NCBI GenBank assembly: GCA_903879335.1
Contig: CAIRLC010000004.1
Location: 1-51,097 of the forward strand
Origin: an uncultured Pseudomonadota bacterium
GTDB lineage: Bacteria > Pseudomonadota > Gammaproteobacteria > Steroidobacterales > Steroidobacteraceae
Direction of reading: 5' to 3'
DNA: 51,097 nt
The notes beneath the pieces are model-generated. The model was not told the DNA's origin, ran no database searches, and worked only from the letters and a program-made list of their open reading frames with translations. The stretch's first letter is position 1, and every line of letters begins with the position of its first letter. Positions 33,434-44,109 of the stretch are shown here, piece after piece. Made by a program: the position numbers and the translations under genes.

Positions 33434-34906
33434 TTAGTCCTCGCGTGTGACGCGCAGGACTTCCTCCAGCGTCGTTTGACCGGCCAAGATACGGCGTCGT
33501 CCGTCATCGCGGATGCCGGCAGTCAACGCACGTGCGTGGCGTTCTAACTCGTGCTCACCGGCCCCGTCATGGATGAGTTGGCGCATGCCGTCATCGACCA
33601 AGGTCAGTTCGTAAATGCCGGTACGGCCACGATAGCCGCCGTGCGCACCGGCGCCCGCTTTATACAGCGTGGTCGGCGTACCGGGCGCGACGTTCAGCAG
33701 TTCCCGTTCGCGATCGCTGGCCTCGTAGGCCAGACGGGTCGTGGGCTCGAGCACCCGGACCAATCGTTGTGCCACGACGCCCAGCAGGGTCGAGGACAGC
33801 AGGAAGGGCTCAACGCCCATATCGCGTAAACGCGTGATGGCGCCGACGGCCGTGTTGGTGTGCAGCGTGGATAACACCAAGTGACCAGTGAGGGAGGCTT
33901 GAACGGCAATTTGTGCGGTTTCGATGTCGCGGATTTCACCGATCATCACGACGTCAGGATCCTGACGCAGGATGGCGCGCAGGCCGCGCGCGAAGGTCAT
34001 GTCGACCTTGGTATTGACCTGTGTTTGGCCGATGCCGTCGATGTAGTACTCGATGGGATCCTCGACCGTCATGATGTTGCGGGTTGCATCATTGAGACGT
34101 TCGAGCGCGGCATAGAGCGTGGTCGTTTTACCGGAGCCGGTGGGGCCGGTGACGAGGATGATGCCGTAGGGCTTATGGATCAGTTCATCGATCTGATCGC
34201 GGGTGGTGGGCTCCATGCCGAGATGGCCGAGATCCAAGCGACCCGCTTGTTTGTCGAGCAGACGCATCACCACGCGCTCGCCATGACCCGACGGTAAGGT
34301 CGAGACTCGGACGTCGACTGGGCGACCGGCGATGCGTAATGAAATGCGACCGTCTTGCGGCAAGCGCTTCTCAGCGATGTCCAATTTGGACATGACCTTG
34401 ATACGTGAGACCACGACGGCCGCCAGGGCGCGTTTGGACTGCAGCACTTCGCGCAGCACGCCGTGCACGCGGAAGCGGATGACGAGACGGTTCTCGAAGG
34501 GCTCGACGTGGATGTCGGACGCGTTCTCGCGCACCGCTTGCGTGAGCACGGCGTTGATCAGTTTGATGATCGGCGCATCGTCCTCACTCTCCATGAGATC
34601 CGACGGTTCGGGTAACTCATCCGCGAGGTGCGTCAGGTCCGTGTCTTCTTCGAGACCCTCGGCAGCTTCGGCGGCGGCGTTTTCCCCGGAGGCGTAACCG
34701 GCCTGGAGCAGCGCTTCAAAGCGCAGCTCATCGACCGTTTCAAGCACCACCGGGCGGCCGAGATGCCGTCGCGCTTCGGCGATTGTGCGCCGATCGACAC
34801 CAGGACGGACCACCAAACGCAGCGCAGCGCCCTCAGCGGACGCGACGAGCACGCCATGCTTTTTGGCGAAGGCGAAGGACAAGCGACGATCTATCACGGC
34901 GCTCAT
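33434..34906 (-). CDS. gspE: Type II secretion ATPase GspE, zinc motif absent
   Basis: Cytoplasmic hexameric ATPase that powers pseudopilus assembly. The 490-residue protein has Walker [10 protein letters not shown] (K260), Asp box [16 protein letters not shown], Walker B-like [15 protein letters not shown] and the His box LSTLHTNTA. An N-terminal domain of about 110 residues is followed by an acidic linker ([28 protein letters not shown]). Where GspE normally carries a tetracysteine zinc-binding insert (CxxC...CxxC), this protein has [12 protein letters not shown] and [16 protein letters not shown]: no Cys at any of the four positions. The start ATG shares its A with the gspD stop (TGATG), so translation is coupled. 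Confidence 0.95.
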   Translation of the reverse strand: MSAVIDRRLSFAFAKKHGVLVASAEGAALRLVVRPGVDRRTIAEARRHLGRPVVLETVDELRFEALLQAGYASGENAAAEAAEGLEEDTDLTHLADELPEPSDLMESEDDAPIIKLINAVLTQAVRENASDIHVEPFENRLVIRFRVHGVLREVLQSKRALAAVVVSRIKVMSKLDIAEKRLPQDGRISLRIAGRPVDVRVSTLPSGHGERVVMRLLDKQAGRLDLGHLGMEPTTRDQIDELIHKPYGIILVTGPTGSGKTTTLYAALERLNDATRNIMTVEDPIEYYIDGIGQTQVNTKVDMTFARGLRAILRQDPDVVMIGEIRDIETAQIAVQASLTGHLVLSTLHTNTAVGAITRLRDMGVEPFLLSSTLLGVVAQRLVRVLEPTTRLAYEASDRERELLNVAPGTPTTLYKAGAGAHGGYRGRTGIYELTLVDDGMRQLIHDGAGEHELERHARALTAGIRDDGRRRILAGQTTLEEVLRVTRED

Positions 34907-37107
34907 CAGCCGGGCCCATCTTCCGCAGGACGCGGCAGGCTCGGCGGGCTCTGCGCCGGTACCGGCTTGGTCACGACCGGCGCAGGCGAAGACTCGATCG
35001 CGGTCGTGCCTTGGCGCGTTGCCCGTGCTTTAGGGGTCTCAGCCGGCGGCGCCGCAGAGGGCTGCAGATCTTTCAGATCCGGCATCGTCGGCTGGGGCAC
35101 ACCGGGCTGCATTTCAACGGTGAGTCCGCGCCGCAATTCGAGGCTACGCATGTAGTTGTACTTGGCCGACGTCTCGGTGGCCATCTGCGCGCCATCGATC
35201 AAGATCTTCGGTCGCAGGAAGACCATCAGGTTGGTCTTCTCCTTGCTCGACGAACGCGTCTTGAACAGGTTGCCGAGGCCTGGGATGGAGCCGAGGAGCG
35301 GGATGGACTGATCACTCGTGGACACGTTGTCCGAGATCAGGCCGCCCAGCACGATGATTTCACCGTCGTTGGCCAAGACGCGGGTGTTGATGACGCGCTT
35401 GGAGGTCTGCACGTCGACGGTCGCGATCGAGCTCTTGATCAGGTTCGAGACTTCCTGCTCGATCTTCATCAACACCGTGCCGTCGTCCGTGATTTGCGGC
35501 GTGATCTTTAAGATCGTACCGACTTCCTGACGCTGAATGGTCTGGAAGGGGTTCACGTAATTCGAGGTGCCGGCGGTCGTGCCGGTGCCGGTCGTGCCTG
35601 CAGCCATGCCGTAGCTTGAGGAGTACTGACCGGTCAAGAAGGGGACTTCGGTCGCGACCTTGATCTGCGCTTCTTGATTGTCCAGCGTCACGATCGAGGG
35701 CGTCGAGATGATGTTCGTGTTCGCCTTGCCCTGCAGCGCGTGCAGGATGGCGCCGAAGTTGATGCCGCTCTGATTCAAACGGCCAATGCCCATCGTAAAT
35801 CCGTTCGGAATCGACGAGGGACTTGCCGCCGCCGCGGTGGGGTTCAGCGCGGCCGCGGCAATGGTCGCGATGGACGGGCCGGAGGTGCCGATCGGGTTCA
35901 CGAAGCCACCGGCCGGCGCATTTTTATTAGACCCGTCGAAAAACCAGTTCACACCGAGGTCCACATTCGAGGAGCCGGTGATTTCGACGATGATGGCCTC
36001 AACCTGCACTTCCAAGCGGCGGATGTCGAGGTGATCGACGATATCCATCAGTTGCCGCATCTGCTTCGACGGCGCCGTGATTACGAGCGCGTTGGTCGCA
36101 GGATCCGCCCAGATGGACGTCGTTTTGTCGGCGCCGCCGGAGCCACCAGCCGCGGCTGCCGCAGCCTGTCCAGCCGAGGCCTGCAGTTGCTCTTTGAGCT
36201 TGGCCGCGATCTTCTCGGCATCGCCGTATTTCAAGTAACGCACACGCGTGCCGGAACCGGTTTCCAGCGGCGTATCCAGATGCGCGACCAAGGCGCGCAG
36301 TTTCAGGCGCTGGTTCTTGTCACCCGCGAGAAGCACGCTGTTGGTGCGGTCATCGGCGATGACTTTTGCGGCGGTGCCGCCGGCTTCACCATTCTGAGCG
36401 CCACCGGCCAATTGGTTGATGACGCGCGTGATTTCACCGGCCGTCGCATGCTCGAGACGAATCACGTCGATGTCATCATCGCCGCCTTGCTCGATGCGCT
36501 CCAGAATGCGCACCATGCGGTTCACGTTGTTGGCGTGGTCCGAGATGATCAGCATGTTGGTCGCGGGATAGGCGGCGAGGTGGCCGTTTTGCGGGATCAG
36601 GGGCCGCAGGATCGGAACCAATTGCGTCGCGTTGGCATTTTTCAGCTGCACCACTTGGGTGACCAATTCGTCTGAATTGGCGCTGACCGAATCCGGCAAG
36701 TCATTCGCTGGCACCTGCCGGGAATTCGCATCGGGAATGATCTTCCACAACTTGCCCGTCGGTACGGCCACAAAGCCGTGGACTTGCAGAATCGACAAGA
36801 ACGCTTCGTAGAAGGCATCCGGTGTCATCGGCGTGGCCGACAACATCGTGACCTGCGCCTTGACGCGTGGATCGATGATGAAGTTTTTGCCGGTGATCTG
36901 ACTGATCGCCTCGACGATCTGGGTCAGGTCGGCGTCCTTATAGTTCGGCGTGATGAGCGCCTGCGCTAAGGCCGCCGCTTGCGGCGCGGCCTGCGGGGCC
37001 ACCGGTGCCGGGGGCACGGGTTGCGCGCCGGCGCCGAGCGCCACGGTCAGGATGCCGGCAATGGCCGCCGTCAGGGTTCGGGAAGAGGTCATGAGATGCA
37101 TTCGCAT
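34906..37107 (-). CDS. gspD: Type II secretion outer-membrane secretin GspD
   Basis: Forms the outer-membrane channel of the type II system. The protein of about 733 residues has a signal peptide ([23 protein letters not shown] region), an N0 domain ([26 protein letters not shown]), N1-N3 domains, and the secretin core with VPFLTGQ and the [14 protein letters not shown]-type segment (here [17 protein letters not shown]), ending in a Pro-rich tail after an S-domain-like segment. No lipobox. Start choice: ATG at 37107 is 22 bases after the gspC stop with TTGGA before it; the longer frame to 37200 lies inside gspC and is rejected; ATG at 37092 is possible. A small Ala/Gly-rich insertion lies in the N3 region ([17 protein letters not shown]). 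Confidence 0.95.
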   Translation of the reverse strand: MRMHLMTSSRTLTAAIAGILTVALGAGAQPVPPAPVAPQAAPQAAALAQALITPNYKDADLTQIVEAISQITGKNFIIDPRVKAQVTMLSATPMTPDAFYEAFLSILQVHGFVAVPTGKLWKIIPDANSRQVPANDLPDSVSANSDELVTQVVQLKNANATQLVPILRPLIPQNGHLAAYPATNMLIISDHANNVNRMVRILERIEQGGDDDIDVIRLEHATAGEITRVINQLAGGAQNGEAGGTAAKVIADDRTNSVLLAGDKNQRLKLRALVAHLDTPLETGSGTRVRYLKYGDAEKIAAKLKEQLQASAGQAAAAAAGGSGGADKTTSIWADPATNALVITAPSKQMRQLMDIVDHLDIRRLEVQVEAIIVEITGSSNVDLGVNWFFDGSNKNAPAGGFVNPIGTSGPSIATIAAAALNPTAAAASPSSIPNGFTMGIGRLNQSGINFGAILHALQGKANTNIISTPSIVTLDNQEAQIKVATEVPFLTGQYSSSYGMAAGTTGTGTTAGTSNYVNPFQTIQRQEVGTILKITPQITDDGTVLMKIEQEVSNLIKSSIATVDVQTSKRVINTRVLANDGEIIVLGGLISDNVSTSDQSIPLLGSIPGLGNLFKTRSSSKEKTNLMVFLRPKILIDGAQMATETSAKYNYMRSLELRRGLTVEMQPGVPQPTMPDLKDLQPSAAPPAETPKARATRQGTTAIESSPAPVVTKPVPAQSPPSLPRPAEDGPG

Positions 37108-37129
37108 GGGTTTCCAAGCGCCAGGGGCG

Positions 37130-38026
37130 CTATTCGTTATTTGGGTTCGACTCGATCGGAGCCGGGACGTTGCCTGGAGCCGCTGCTGGGCGCGGCTCAT
37201 TCAGGCCGGACAATTGTGAGGAGTCGATGGTCACGGACTGGATCACGCCACCGCGCTCGACCGTGACCGAGGCGGAGGTGGAATTACCGAGGGACTGCAG
37301 CATCTCGAGGCCATGCTGCGCATCACTGATCGGTACGCCGTTCACCTGGGTCACCATATCCCCGGGTTGCAGGCCGAGTTGCGTGAAGCGACGGCGGTCT
37401 CGGCCAGGATAGAGTTTGAAGCCGCGCAATTGGCCGGCCACATAGGTCGGCATGGGTCGCATCAGATCGCCGATCACTTCCGGCGCCGCGGCCACTTGGC
37501 GCGCCACGTCGGCCAGCGCAGGCCCCGCGGCTGCCGTCGGTGGCAGGCCACCTCCCGCGTGCGGCAGGACGAGCGACTCGCGGACACCACCGCCGCGATC
37601 GATCACCACGTGATCGGCGTAGACCTCAACCAAGCGCACGCCCGGCACGACGTCACTGCCGGTGGCAAAGAGATGGGCGTCAGTCGGGGTTGGCCCCAAG
37701 ATCGCGAGGCCTGCGGCCGGATCGTGAACCGCGAGCGTCCCGACGAGCGACAGGGCAATCGTACTTTGCGGTGTCGGACCGTCCTGGGTCACAGGCGGTG
37801 GCTCGCCGAACACGCGGCTCGCGTTCTCCACACTGCTGGCGGCGAGCGTCGCGGGCACAACGACGGCCGGCGCTGACTTGGCCGGCACGAGTTTCCACGT
37901 CAGGTACGCCAGTTGGCTCGCGACGAGCGCCGTCCCGACCATGGCGGCCGCACGGGGCAGGGTGTCACTGGCCAAAAGGCGGGTGACGGCGGGTGGTAGC
38001 GCGTGAGTCAGCGACAATGCGTCCAC
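37130..38026 (-). CDS. gspC: Type II secretion inner-membrane protein GspC with PDZ domain
   Basis: Bitopic inner-membrane component that contacts the secretin and gives substrate specificity. The 298-residue protein has one membrane helix (about 27-50), a Pro/Ala linker, the HR domain (about 88-140; ALSLVGTLAVHDPAAGLAIL) and a C-terminal PDZ domain (about 185-275; GFKLYPGRDRRRFTQLGLQPGDMVTQVNGVPISD). Translation appears to start at GTG 38026; no strong ribosome binding site is visible, and ATG at 37942 would delete most of the cytoplasmic tail. It heads the gspC-D-E-F run, the transcription unit dividing from clpS. The presence of a PDZ rather than a coiled coil follows the common GspC type. 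Confidence 0.9.
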   Translation of the reverse strand: MDALSLTHALPPAVTRLLASDTLPRAAAMVGTALVASQLAYLTWKLVPAKSAPAVVVPATLAASSVENASRVFGEPPPVTQDGPTPQSTIALSLVGTLAVHDPAAGLAILGPTPTDAHLFATGSDVVPGVRLVEVYADHVVIDRGGGVRESLVLPHAGGGLPPTAAAGPALADVARQVAAAPEVIGDLMRPMPTYVAGQLRGFKLYPGRDRRRFTQLGLQPGDMVTQVNGVPISDAQHGLEMLQSLGNSTSASVTVERGGVIQSVTIDSSQLSGLNEPRPAAAPGNVPAPIESNPNNE

Positions 38027-38151
38027 CGTCGGTCGAAGGAGCTTAAAAAAATCAATGACCTGTCCATAGTCTGGCTAGAGTACCCCTGATCATACGGAGG
38101 GATTGAAGTCGCTCACAAGCGCGAATCCGGAAACGATTCACAAATCGTGTC

Positions 38152-38180
38152 TTGAGTTGCTCCCTCACCACCCCTATAAA
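38152..38180 (+). promoter_or_regulatory. Sigma70 promoter of clpS with start site at the initiation codon
   Basis: TTGAGT (38152-38157) and TATAAA (38175-38180) are 17 bases apart. The expected start of transcription is at or within two bases of the clpS ATG (38188). A GGGAG lies at 38181-38185, but only two bases from the ATG and probably upstream of the transcript start. Confidence 0.65.
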
Positions 38181-38187
38181 GGGAGCG

Positions 38188-38535
38188 ATGAGTGCCAACG
38201 ACCCCAGAGCCCCGAACGATCAGACCCCTCACGAACCCGGCCATGGCCTGGTGGTGGAGGAGGCGACGCCCAAACTGAAGCGCCCGCCGCTCTATCAAGT
38301 TGTGTTACTCAATGACGACTACACTCCCATGGAGTTCGTGGTCGAACTGCTCGAGCGCATTTTCGGTCTGGATCGGGTTCAAGCGACCCGAGTGATGCTT
38401 GAGGTGCACACCCACGGACGCGGCGTCTGTGGCGTGTACACCTACGAGATCGCCGAGACCAAAGTGGCCCAGGTGATGGCCTACGCCCGCCAACACCAGC
38501 ATCCGCTCCTGTGCACGATGGAGGAGACCGGCTAG
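38188..38535 (+). CDS. clpS: ClpS, N-degron adaptor of ClpAP
   Basis: Adaptor that binds proteins with N-terminal Leu, Phe, Tyr or Trp and hands them to ClpA. The 115-residue protein has a disordered N-terminal tail and the core [20 protein letters not shown], with the Asn-Asp-Asp of the binding pocket, followed by [21 protein letters not shown]. The ATG at 38188 fits the family; the upstream in-frame ATG at 38152 lies in the promoter. clpA begins 20 bases after the stop. The gene for Aat, which adds Leu/Phe to N-termini and so creates ClpS substrates, lies 2.6 kb downstream on the other strand. Confidence 0.95.
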   Translation: MSANDPRAPNDQTPHEPGHGLVVEEATPKLKRPPLYQVVLLNDDYTPMEFVVELLERIFGLDRVQATRVMLEVHTHGRGVCGVYTYEIAETKVAQVMAYARQHQHPLLCTMEETG

Positions 38536-38555
38536 ACCGGCCTCGGGAGGATTCC

Positions 38556-40829
38556 TTGCTCTCCAGTGAACTCGAATTTTGTTTAAACACCGCCTTTCAG
38601 GCGGCCCGTGACGCTCGGCATGAGTACATGACCGTGGAGCATTTGCTGCTCGCGATCATCGACACACCCTCGATCCACGAGATTCTGAAGGCCTGTGGCG
38701 CGGAGCCGCGCGCACTGCGCTCGGATCTGGAGGCTTTCATCGCCGAGTCGACTCCGCGCTTGACGGGGGATGATGAGCGCGAGGTGCAGCCCACCCTCGG
38801 CTTTCAGCGCGTCCTGCAGCGGGCGGTCTTTCACGTCCAGTCGGGCGGCAAGAAGGAAGTCGCGGTCTCGAATGTGCTGGTCGCGATCTTCAGTGAGAAA
38901 CAGTCTCACGCTGCTTACTTGCTTTCGAATCATGACGTTAGCCGACTCGACGTCATCAATTTCATCTCGCATGGACTGGCGAAAACCGACGATGCGGCGC
39001 CCTCGAAAGAGGCCTCGGGTGAGGGTGGTGAGCGCGCCGAGTCCGACTCGAGTGAAAATGCGCTCGAGAAGTACGCGACGAACCTCAATAAACTGGCCGA
39101 AGAGGGTCGGATCGATCCCTTGATCGGTCGCACGCTCGAGGTCGAGCGCACCATTGAGATCCTCTGCCGGCGCCGCAAGAACAACCCGCTCTATGTGGGT
39201 GAGGCGGGCGTCGGCAAAACGGCGATCGCGGAAGGTCTGGCGCGTCTGATCGTCGAGGGTCAGGTGCCGGACGTACTCAGCGATGCGACGATTTATTCGC
39301 TCGATCTGGGCTCACTCGTCGCCGGCACGAAGTACCGCGGTGACTTCGAGAAGCGGCTCAAGGGTGTGTTGACGGAATTGCGCAAGCGGCCAGGGGCCGT
39401 GCTGTTTATCGACGAGATCCACACGGTCATCGGCGCCGGAGCCGCGTCCGGCGGCGTCATGGATGCCTCGAATCTGATTAAGCCGGTGCTCGCGAACGGT
39501 GAGTTGCGTTGCATCGGCTCGACCACCTATCAAGAGTATCGCGGCATTTTCGAGAAAGATCATGCGCTTGCGCGACGTTTCCAGAAAATAGATGTCGTTG
39601 AGCCCTCGGTGGCCGAGACCGTTGAGATCCTGAAAGGCCTGCGCTCGCGCTTTGAAGAACATCATGGCGTCCGTTATGAGGACGGCGCCCTGCAGGCGGC
39701 GGCGGAGCTCGCCGCGCGCTACATCAATGACCGTCATTTGCCCGACAAGGCGATCGACGTCGTCGATGAGGCCGGCGCGAACCTGCGCCTGAAGCCGGTC
39801 GATCAGCGACCGGAGTCCGTCACCGTCGAGCACGTCGAAGCCGTCGTGGCGCGCATTGCGCGGATTCCACCGAAGCAAGTCTCGACCTCCGACCGCGAAG
39901 TGCTACGCCATCTTGAGCGCAACCTCAAGCTCGTGATTTATGGACAGGATCCGGCCATCGAAACCTTAGGAGCGGCGATCAAGATGGCCCGCTCGGGCCT
40001 CGGCGATAGCCGCAAACCCGTCGGATCCTTCCTCTTCGCAGGCCCCACGGGCGTCGGTAAGACCGAGGTGACCCGGCAACTGGCGCTGGCGCTCGGCGTG
40101 GAATTTATACGCTTTGATATGTCCGAATACATGGAGCGGCACACCGTCAGCCGCCTCATTGGCGCGCCGCCGGGCTATGTGGGCTTCGACCAGGGTGGCC
40201 TGTTGACGGAGGCCGTGAGCAAGCATCCACACGCGGTGCTGCTGCTCGATGAGATTGAAAAAGCGCATCCGGACGTCTTTAACCTGCTGTTACAGGTCAT
40301 GGATCACGGCACCTTGACCGACAACAACGGCCGCAAAGCGGATTTCCGCCACGTGATCATGGTCATGACCACCAACGCCGGCGCGGTGGACATGGCGCGC
40401 GCCGCGATCGGCTTTACGCCGAGTGACACGGCACTCGATGGCATGGACGCGATTAAGCGGCTGTTCTCGCCTGAATTCCGCAATCGCTTGGATGCGATCG
40501 TGCAATTCGGGCCCTTGGATGAGCGCACGATTGTGCGGGTGGTCGACAAGCTGATTCTGGAGGTCGAGGCGCAGTTGGAGCAGAAGGGCGTCGCGGTCAC
40601 CTTTGATGATGAGGCACGGCGCTGGATTGCCAAGCGCGGCTACGACCCGCGCATGGGCGCGCGCCCCATGGCTCGCTTAATTCAAGAAAAGGTGAAGCGT
40701 CCGCTCGCCGAGGAACTGCTGTTTGGGAGTCTCAAGGACGGCGGTTCTGTGACCGTACGGGTCGCCAAAGATGGCGAGTCACTCCATTTGGAGACGCGGC
40801 CCCTCGAGGAACCGCTCTTGCTGGCCTAA
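38556..40829 (+). CDS. clpA: ATP-dependent Clp protease ATPase subunit ClpA
   Basis: AAA+ unfoldase that feeds ClpP. The protein of about 757 residues has the N-terminal ClpN double repeat (LEFCLNTAFQAARDARHEYMTVEHLLLA start), two AAA+ modules with Walker A GEAGVGKT and GPTGVGKT, and the D2 tail ending with VKRPLAEELLFG. Start choice: TTG at 38556 has GGGAGG at 38545-38550 five bases upstream and gives an N-terminus that aligns with the known ClpA start; the frame's ATG at 38511 overlaps clpS and adds a non-homologous stretch. It follows clpS as in most proteobacteria and is convergent with infA, 13 bases away. The ClpP-binding IGL-type loop is not obvious from inspection and was not mapped. 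Confidence 0.95.
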   Translation: MLSSELEFCLNTAFQAARDARHEYMTVEHLLLAIIDTPSIHEILKACGAEPRALRSDLEAFIAESTPRLTGDDEREVQPTLGFQRVLQRAVFHVQSGGKKEVAVSNVLVAIFSEKQSHAAYLLSNHDVSRLDVINFISHGLAKTDDAAPSKEASGEGGERAESDSSENALEKYATNLNKLAEEGRIDPLIGRTLEVERTIEILCRRRKNNPLYVGEAGVGKTAIAEGLARLIVEGQVPDVLSDATIYSLDLGSLVAGTKYRGDFEKRLKGVLTELRKRPGAVLFIDEIHTVIGAGAASGGVMDASNLIKPVLANGELRCIGSTTYQEYRGIFEKDHALARRFQKIDVVEPSVAETVEILKGLRSRFEEHHGVRYEDGALQAAAELAARYINDRHLPDKAIDVVDEAGANLRLKPVDQRPESVTVEHVEAVVARIARIPPKQVSTSDREVLRHLERNLKLVIYGQDPAIETLGAAIKMARSGLGDSRKPVGSFLFAGPTGVGKTEVTRQLALALGVEFIRFDMSEYMERHTVSRLIGAPPGYVGFDQGGLLTEAVSKHPHAVLLLDEIEKAHPDVFNLLLQVMDHGTLTDNNGRKADFRHVIMVMTTNAGAVDMARAAIGFTPSDTALDGMDAIKRLFSPEFRNRLDAIVQFGPLDERTIVRVVDKLILEVEAQLEQKGVAVTFDDEARRWIAKRGYDPRMGARPMARLIQEKVKRPLAEELLFGSLKDGGSVTVRVAKDGESLHLETRPLEEPLLLA

Positions 40830-40842
40830 AGTCGCTGCGGTC

Positions 40843-41061
40843 TTAACGGCCGCGGTAGACGATCCGACCCTTCGACAGATCGTAAGGGGTCATTTCTACA
40901 GTGACAGCGTCACCGGTGAGAATTCGGATGTAGTTCTTCCGCATCTTGCCGGAAATGTGCGCGGTCACGATGTGGCCGTTCTTGAGCTTCACCCGAAACG
41001 TCGTGTTGGGGAGGGTATCAACCACCTCACCTTCCATCTGAATCGCATCTTCTTTCGACAT
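40843..41061 (-). CDS. infA: Translation initiation factor IF-1
   Basis: A 72-residue OB-fold factor that binds the ribosomal A site during initiation. It starts [19 protein letters not shown] and ends with [16 protein letters not shown], as in almost all bacteria. Full normal length. It is convergent with clpA and lies 49 bases downstream of the aat gene on the same strand. The clpA-infA-aat order is widely conserved in gammaproteobacteria. Confidence 0.98.
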   Translation of the reverse strand: MSKEDAIQMEGEVVDTLPNTTFRVKLKNGHIVTAHISGKMRKNYIRILTGDAVTVEMTPYDLSKGRIVYRGR

Positions 41062-41110
41062 TCTGGGTCCGATACAACCGTGTTAAGCCGGGCATTGTGC
41101 AGCACGGCGC

Positions 41111-41809
41111 CTATTCGCGCAAACTTCCGGCGAAATCGGTTTGCACGAGCGGTTCGAGGCGGCGCAGAAAATCAGCCCGGGGTAGCGTGAGGGCGCCGAG
41201 GCTTGCAAGGTGTGGGGTTGGCATCTGGCAGTCGACCAAGGCAATTCCCTGCTGTCGCGCGTCAGCCATCAGTCGGGCGAGCGCGACCTTCGACGCATCG
41301 CGGGCCTGGCTGAACATGGATTCACCAAAGAACACGCGGCCCACACGCACGCCGTAGAGGCCACCAACCAGCGTGTCGGCGGCCCAAGTCTCGTAGGAGT
41401 GCGCATGACCTAAGCGGTGCAAGGTCTCATAAGCGGCGATCATCTCCTCGGTAATCCACGTGCCGTCGGCATAAGCCCGCGGTGCCGCACAGGCGCGGAT
41501 GACCTCGCCAAACGCGGTGTTCTTGCGCGTCTCATAGCCGCGATTGCGCATCGATTGACCCAGGCTCTTCGACGGAGTGAAGGTCAGCGGATCAAAAACG
41601 GCGCGGGGATCCGGCGACCACCAGAGGATCGGGTCGCCATCGGAGTACCACGGAAAAATGCCGCGTCTATAGCCACCCAGCAGCCACTCCGGCGTCAATG
41701 CACCCCCGGCAGCCAGCAGGCCATTGGGGTAGCTCAGGGCAGCGGTCGGCTCTGGCAGTGCCGACGGACCCTCGTCAGCCTCGAGCCAAGGAACAACCCG
41801 TTCGGTCAC
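41111..41809 (-). CDS. aat: Leucyl/phenylalanyl-tRNA-protein transferase
   Basis: Transfers Leu or Phe from tRNA to proteins with N-terminal Lys or Arg, creating N-degrons for ClpS-ClpAP. The 232-residue protein shows the family hallmarks NGLLAAGGALTPEWLLGGYRRGIFPWY, WWSPDPRAVF, and GGLYGVRVGRVFFGESMFS, then LVDCQMPTPHLASLGA. Its ATG overlaps the TGA of the preceding acetyltransferase-like gene by four bases. The closeness to clpS-clpA joins the enzyme that makes the degron with the machine that reads it. In many relatives the adjacent gene is an arginyl-tRNA-protein transferase (bpt); that gene is not in this window. Confidence 0.97.
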   Translation of the reverse strand: MTERVVPWLEADEGPSALPEPTAALSYPNGLLAAGGALTPEWLLGGYRRGIFPWYSDGDPILWWSPDPRAVFDPLTFTPSKSLGQSMRNRGYETRKNTAFGEVIRACAAPRAYADGTWITEEMIAAYETLHRLGHAHSYETWAADTLVGGLYGVRVGRVFFGESMFSQARDASKVALARLMADARQQGIALVDCQMPTPHLASLGALTLPRADFLRRLEPLVQTDFAGSLRE

Positions 41810-42975
41810 GGCGCAAGATCTAGATCGCGGCGGAACGGCGTGTGCTCGCCGGCCTGATGGTAATACGCGTCGATGGACTCCCGTTCTGCCTGCAGATAGC
41901 GCCCGATCGCTTCGGCAAAGCGCGGATCGCGGATCGCATGGGCCGAGTGGGTCAGCGTCGGCGCGAAGCCGCGGGCGATTTTGTGCTCGCCCTGGGTCCC
42001 CGGTTCAAAGCGCTGCAGGCCTTCGCGGATGCAGTATTCGATGCCTTGGTGGTAGCAGGTCTCGAAATGCAGGGAGTGATACGCATCCACGCAGCCCCAA
42101 TAACGGCCATACAGCGTATGAGTCCCGCGGAAGAACAGCGCCGCCGCGACCACGCCGTCACCGAGGCACGCCAACAGCACGCGCGGTTCCGTGACCGGGT
42201 TCTGACTCACCTGAACAAAAAAATCGGCGGGCAAATAGGGCTCATGCCCGTGGCGGTGGAAGGTCGTGGCGAGCAGTGCATGAACCACTGCCCAGTCGCC
42301 CGCATCCAGGGTGTGCCCGTCGCGCCACTCATGACGGATGCCGGCTTCTTCGACCCGCCGTCGTTCCCGCTTGGCCTTCTTGCGCTTATCAGCGGTGAAG
42401 GTCGCGAGGAACTCATCAAAGTCGCGATAGCCGCGGTTTTCCCAGAGGAACTGACAATCGATACGCGGCCAGAAACCCGCGGGCTTCAGGGCGGCGACCT
42501 CGTCTGCCTGCGCAAACTGCACGTGCAGCGACGAGTAGCGGCCTTCGGTCACGATGGACTGTAAGGCCTCGCCGAGCGCCGTGCGCACGCGGGCGGCGTC
42601 TTCTGTGGGGGCGAGCAATAGGCGCGGCCCCGTCGCCGGCGTGAAGGGCGTGGCCGCCACCAACTTCGGGTAATAGCTGAGTCCGTGCTGGGCGTAGGCG
42701 TTCGCCCAGGCAAAGTCGAAGACGAACTCGCCGTAGGAATGATCCTTTTCGTAGAGCGGCACCGCGCCGATCAGTGCGCCGTGCCGGCGCAGGGTGAGCG
42801 GCCGTGGCCGCCATCCCGTTTGGCCGCCGAGGGCGCCAGTGTCTTCGAGCGCGGCCAAAAACTCATGGCGCACGAACGGGACGCCGCAGAGCTCAAGACC
42901 GTTCCACTCGGCCGCCGGGACCTCGTGGATCGACTTGAGCAGCGTCGCCTGAAACGGCGGCTCCGGGGCGTTCAT
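41806..42975 (-). CDS. GNAT/FemAB-like protein (COG3146 type)
   Basis: A 389-residue soluble protein built of two acetyltransferase-like folds, resembling the PF04339/COG3146 family often labelled peptidoglycan-biosynthesis or GNAT family. Recognisable parts are WNGLELCGVPFVRHEFLAALE, the FDFAWANAYAQHGLSYYPKL segment, the basic stretch TADKRKKAKRERRRVEEAG and the C-terminal FETCYHQGIEYCIREGLQRFEPGTQGEHKIARGF with the conserved PGTQGEHK. Biochemical function is not established for the family to my knowledge. It directly abuts trxB (TAA then ATG, no gap) and overlaps aat by four bases, so trxB, this gene and aat form a tight unit. Confidence 0.82.
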   Translation of the reverse strand: MNAPEPPFQATLLKSIHEVPAAEWNGLELCGVPFVRHEFLAALEDTGALGGQTGWRPRPLTLRRHGALIGAVPLYEKDHSYGEFVFDFAWANAYAQHGLSYYPKLVAATPFTPATGPRLLLAPTEDAARVRTALGEALQSIVTEGRYSSLHVQFAQADEVAALKPAGFWPRIDCQFLWENRGYRDFDEFLATFTADKRKKAKRERRRVEEAGIRHEWRDGHTLDAGDWAVVHALLATTFHRHGHEPYLPADFFVQVSQNPVTEPRVLLACLGDGVVAAALFFRGTHTLYGRYWGCVDAYHSLHFETCYHQGIEYCIREGLQRFEPGTQGEHKIARGFAPTLTHSAHAIRDPRFAEAIGRYLQAERESIDAYYHQAGEHTPFRRDLDLAP

Positions 42976-44034
<1,059 letters not shown>

Positions 44035-44109
44035 TCAGACAGCGGTGGAATCACTTGAAATTGTGCCGTAACATGGGGTTAAGCACGGTTTTTGCATTGA
44101 GGTCTCAAC

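Noticed and set aside
34783-35511. 242-residue open frame on the plus strand across gspE and gspD
   Set aside because: Antisense shadow over the junction of two well-supported genes.
35674-36675. 333-residue open frame on the plus strand opposite gspD
   Set aside because: The gspD frame has full secretin domains; the antisense frame shows Arg/Gly-rich shadow composition and no start signal.
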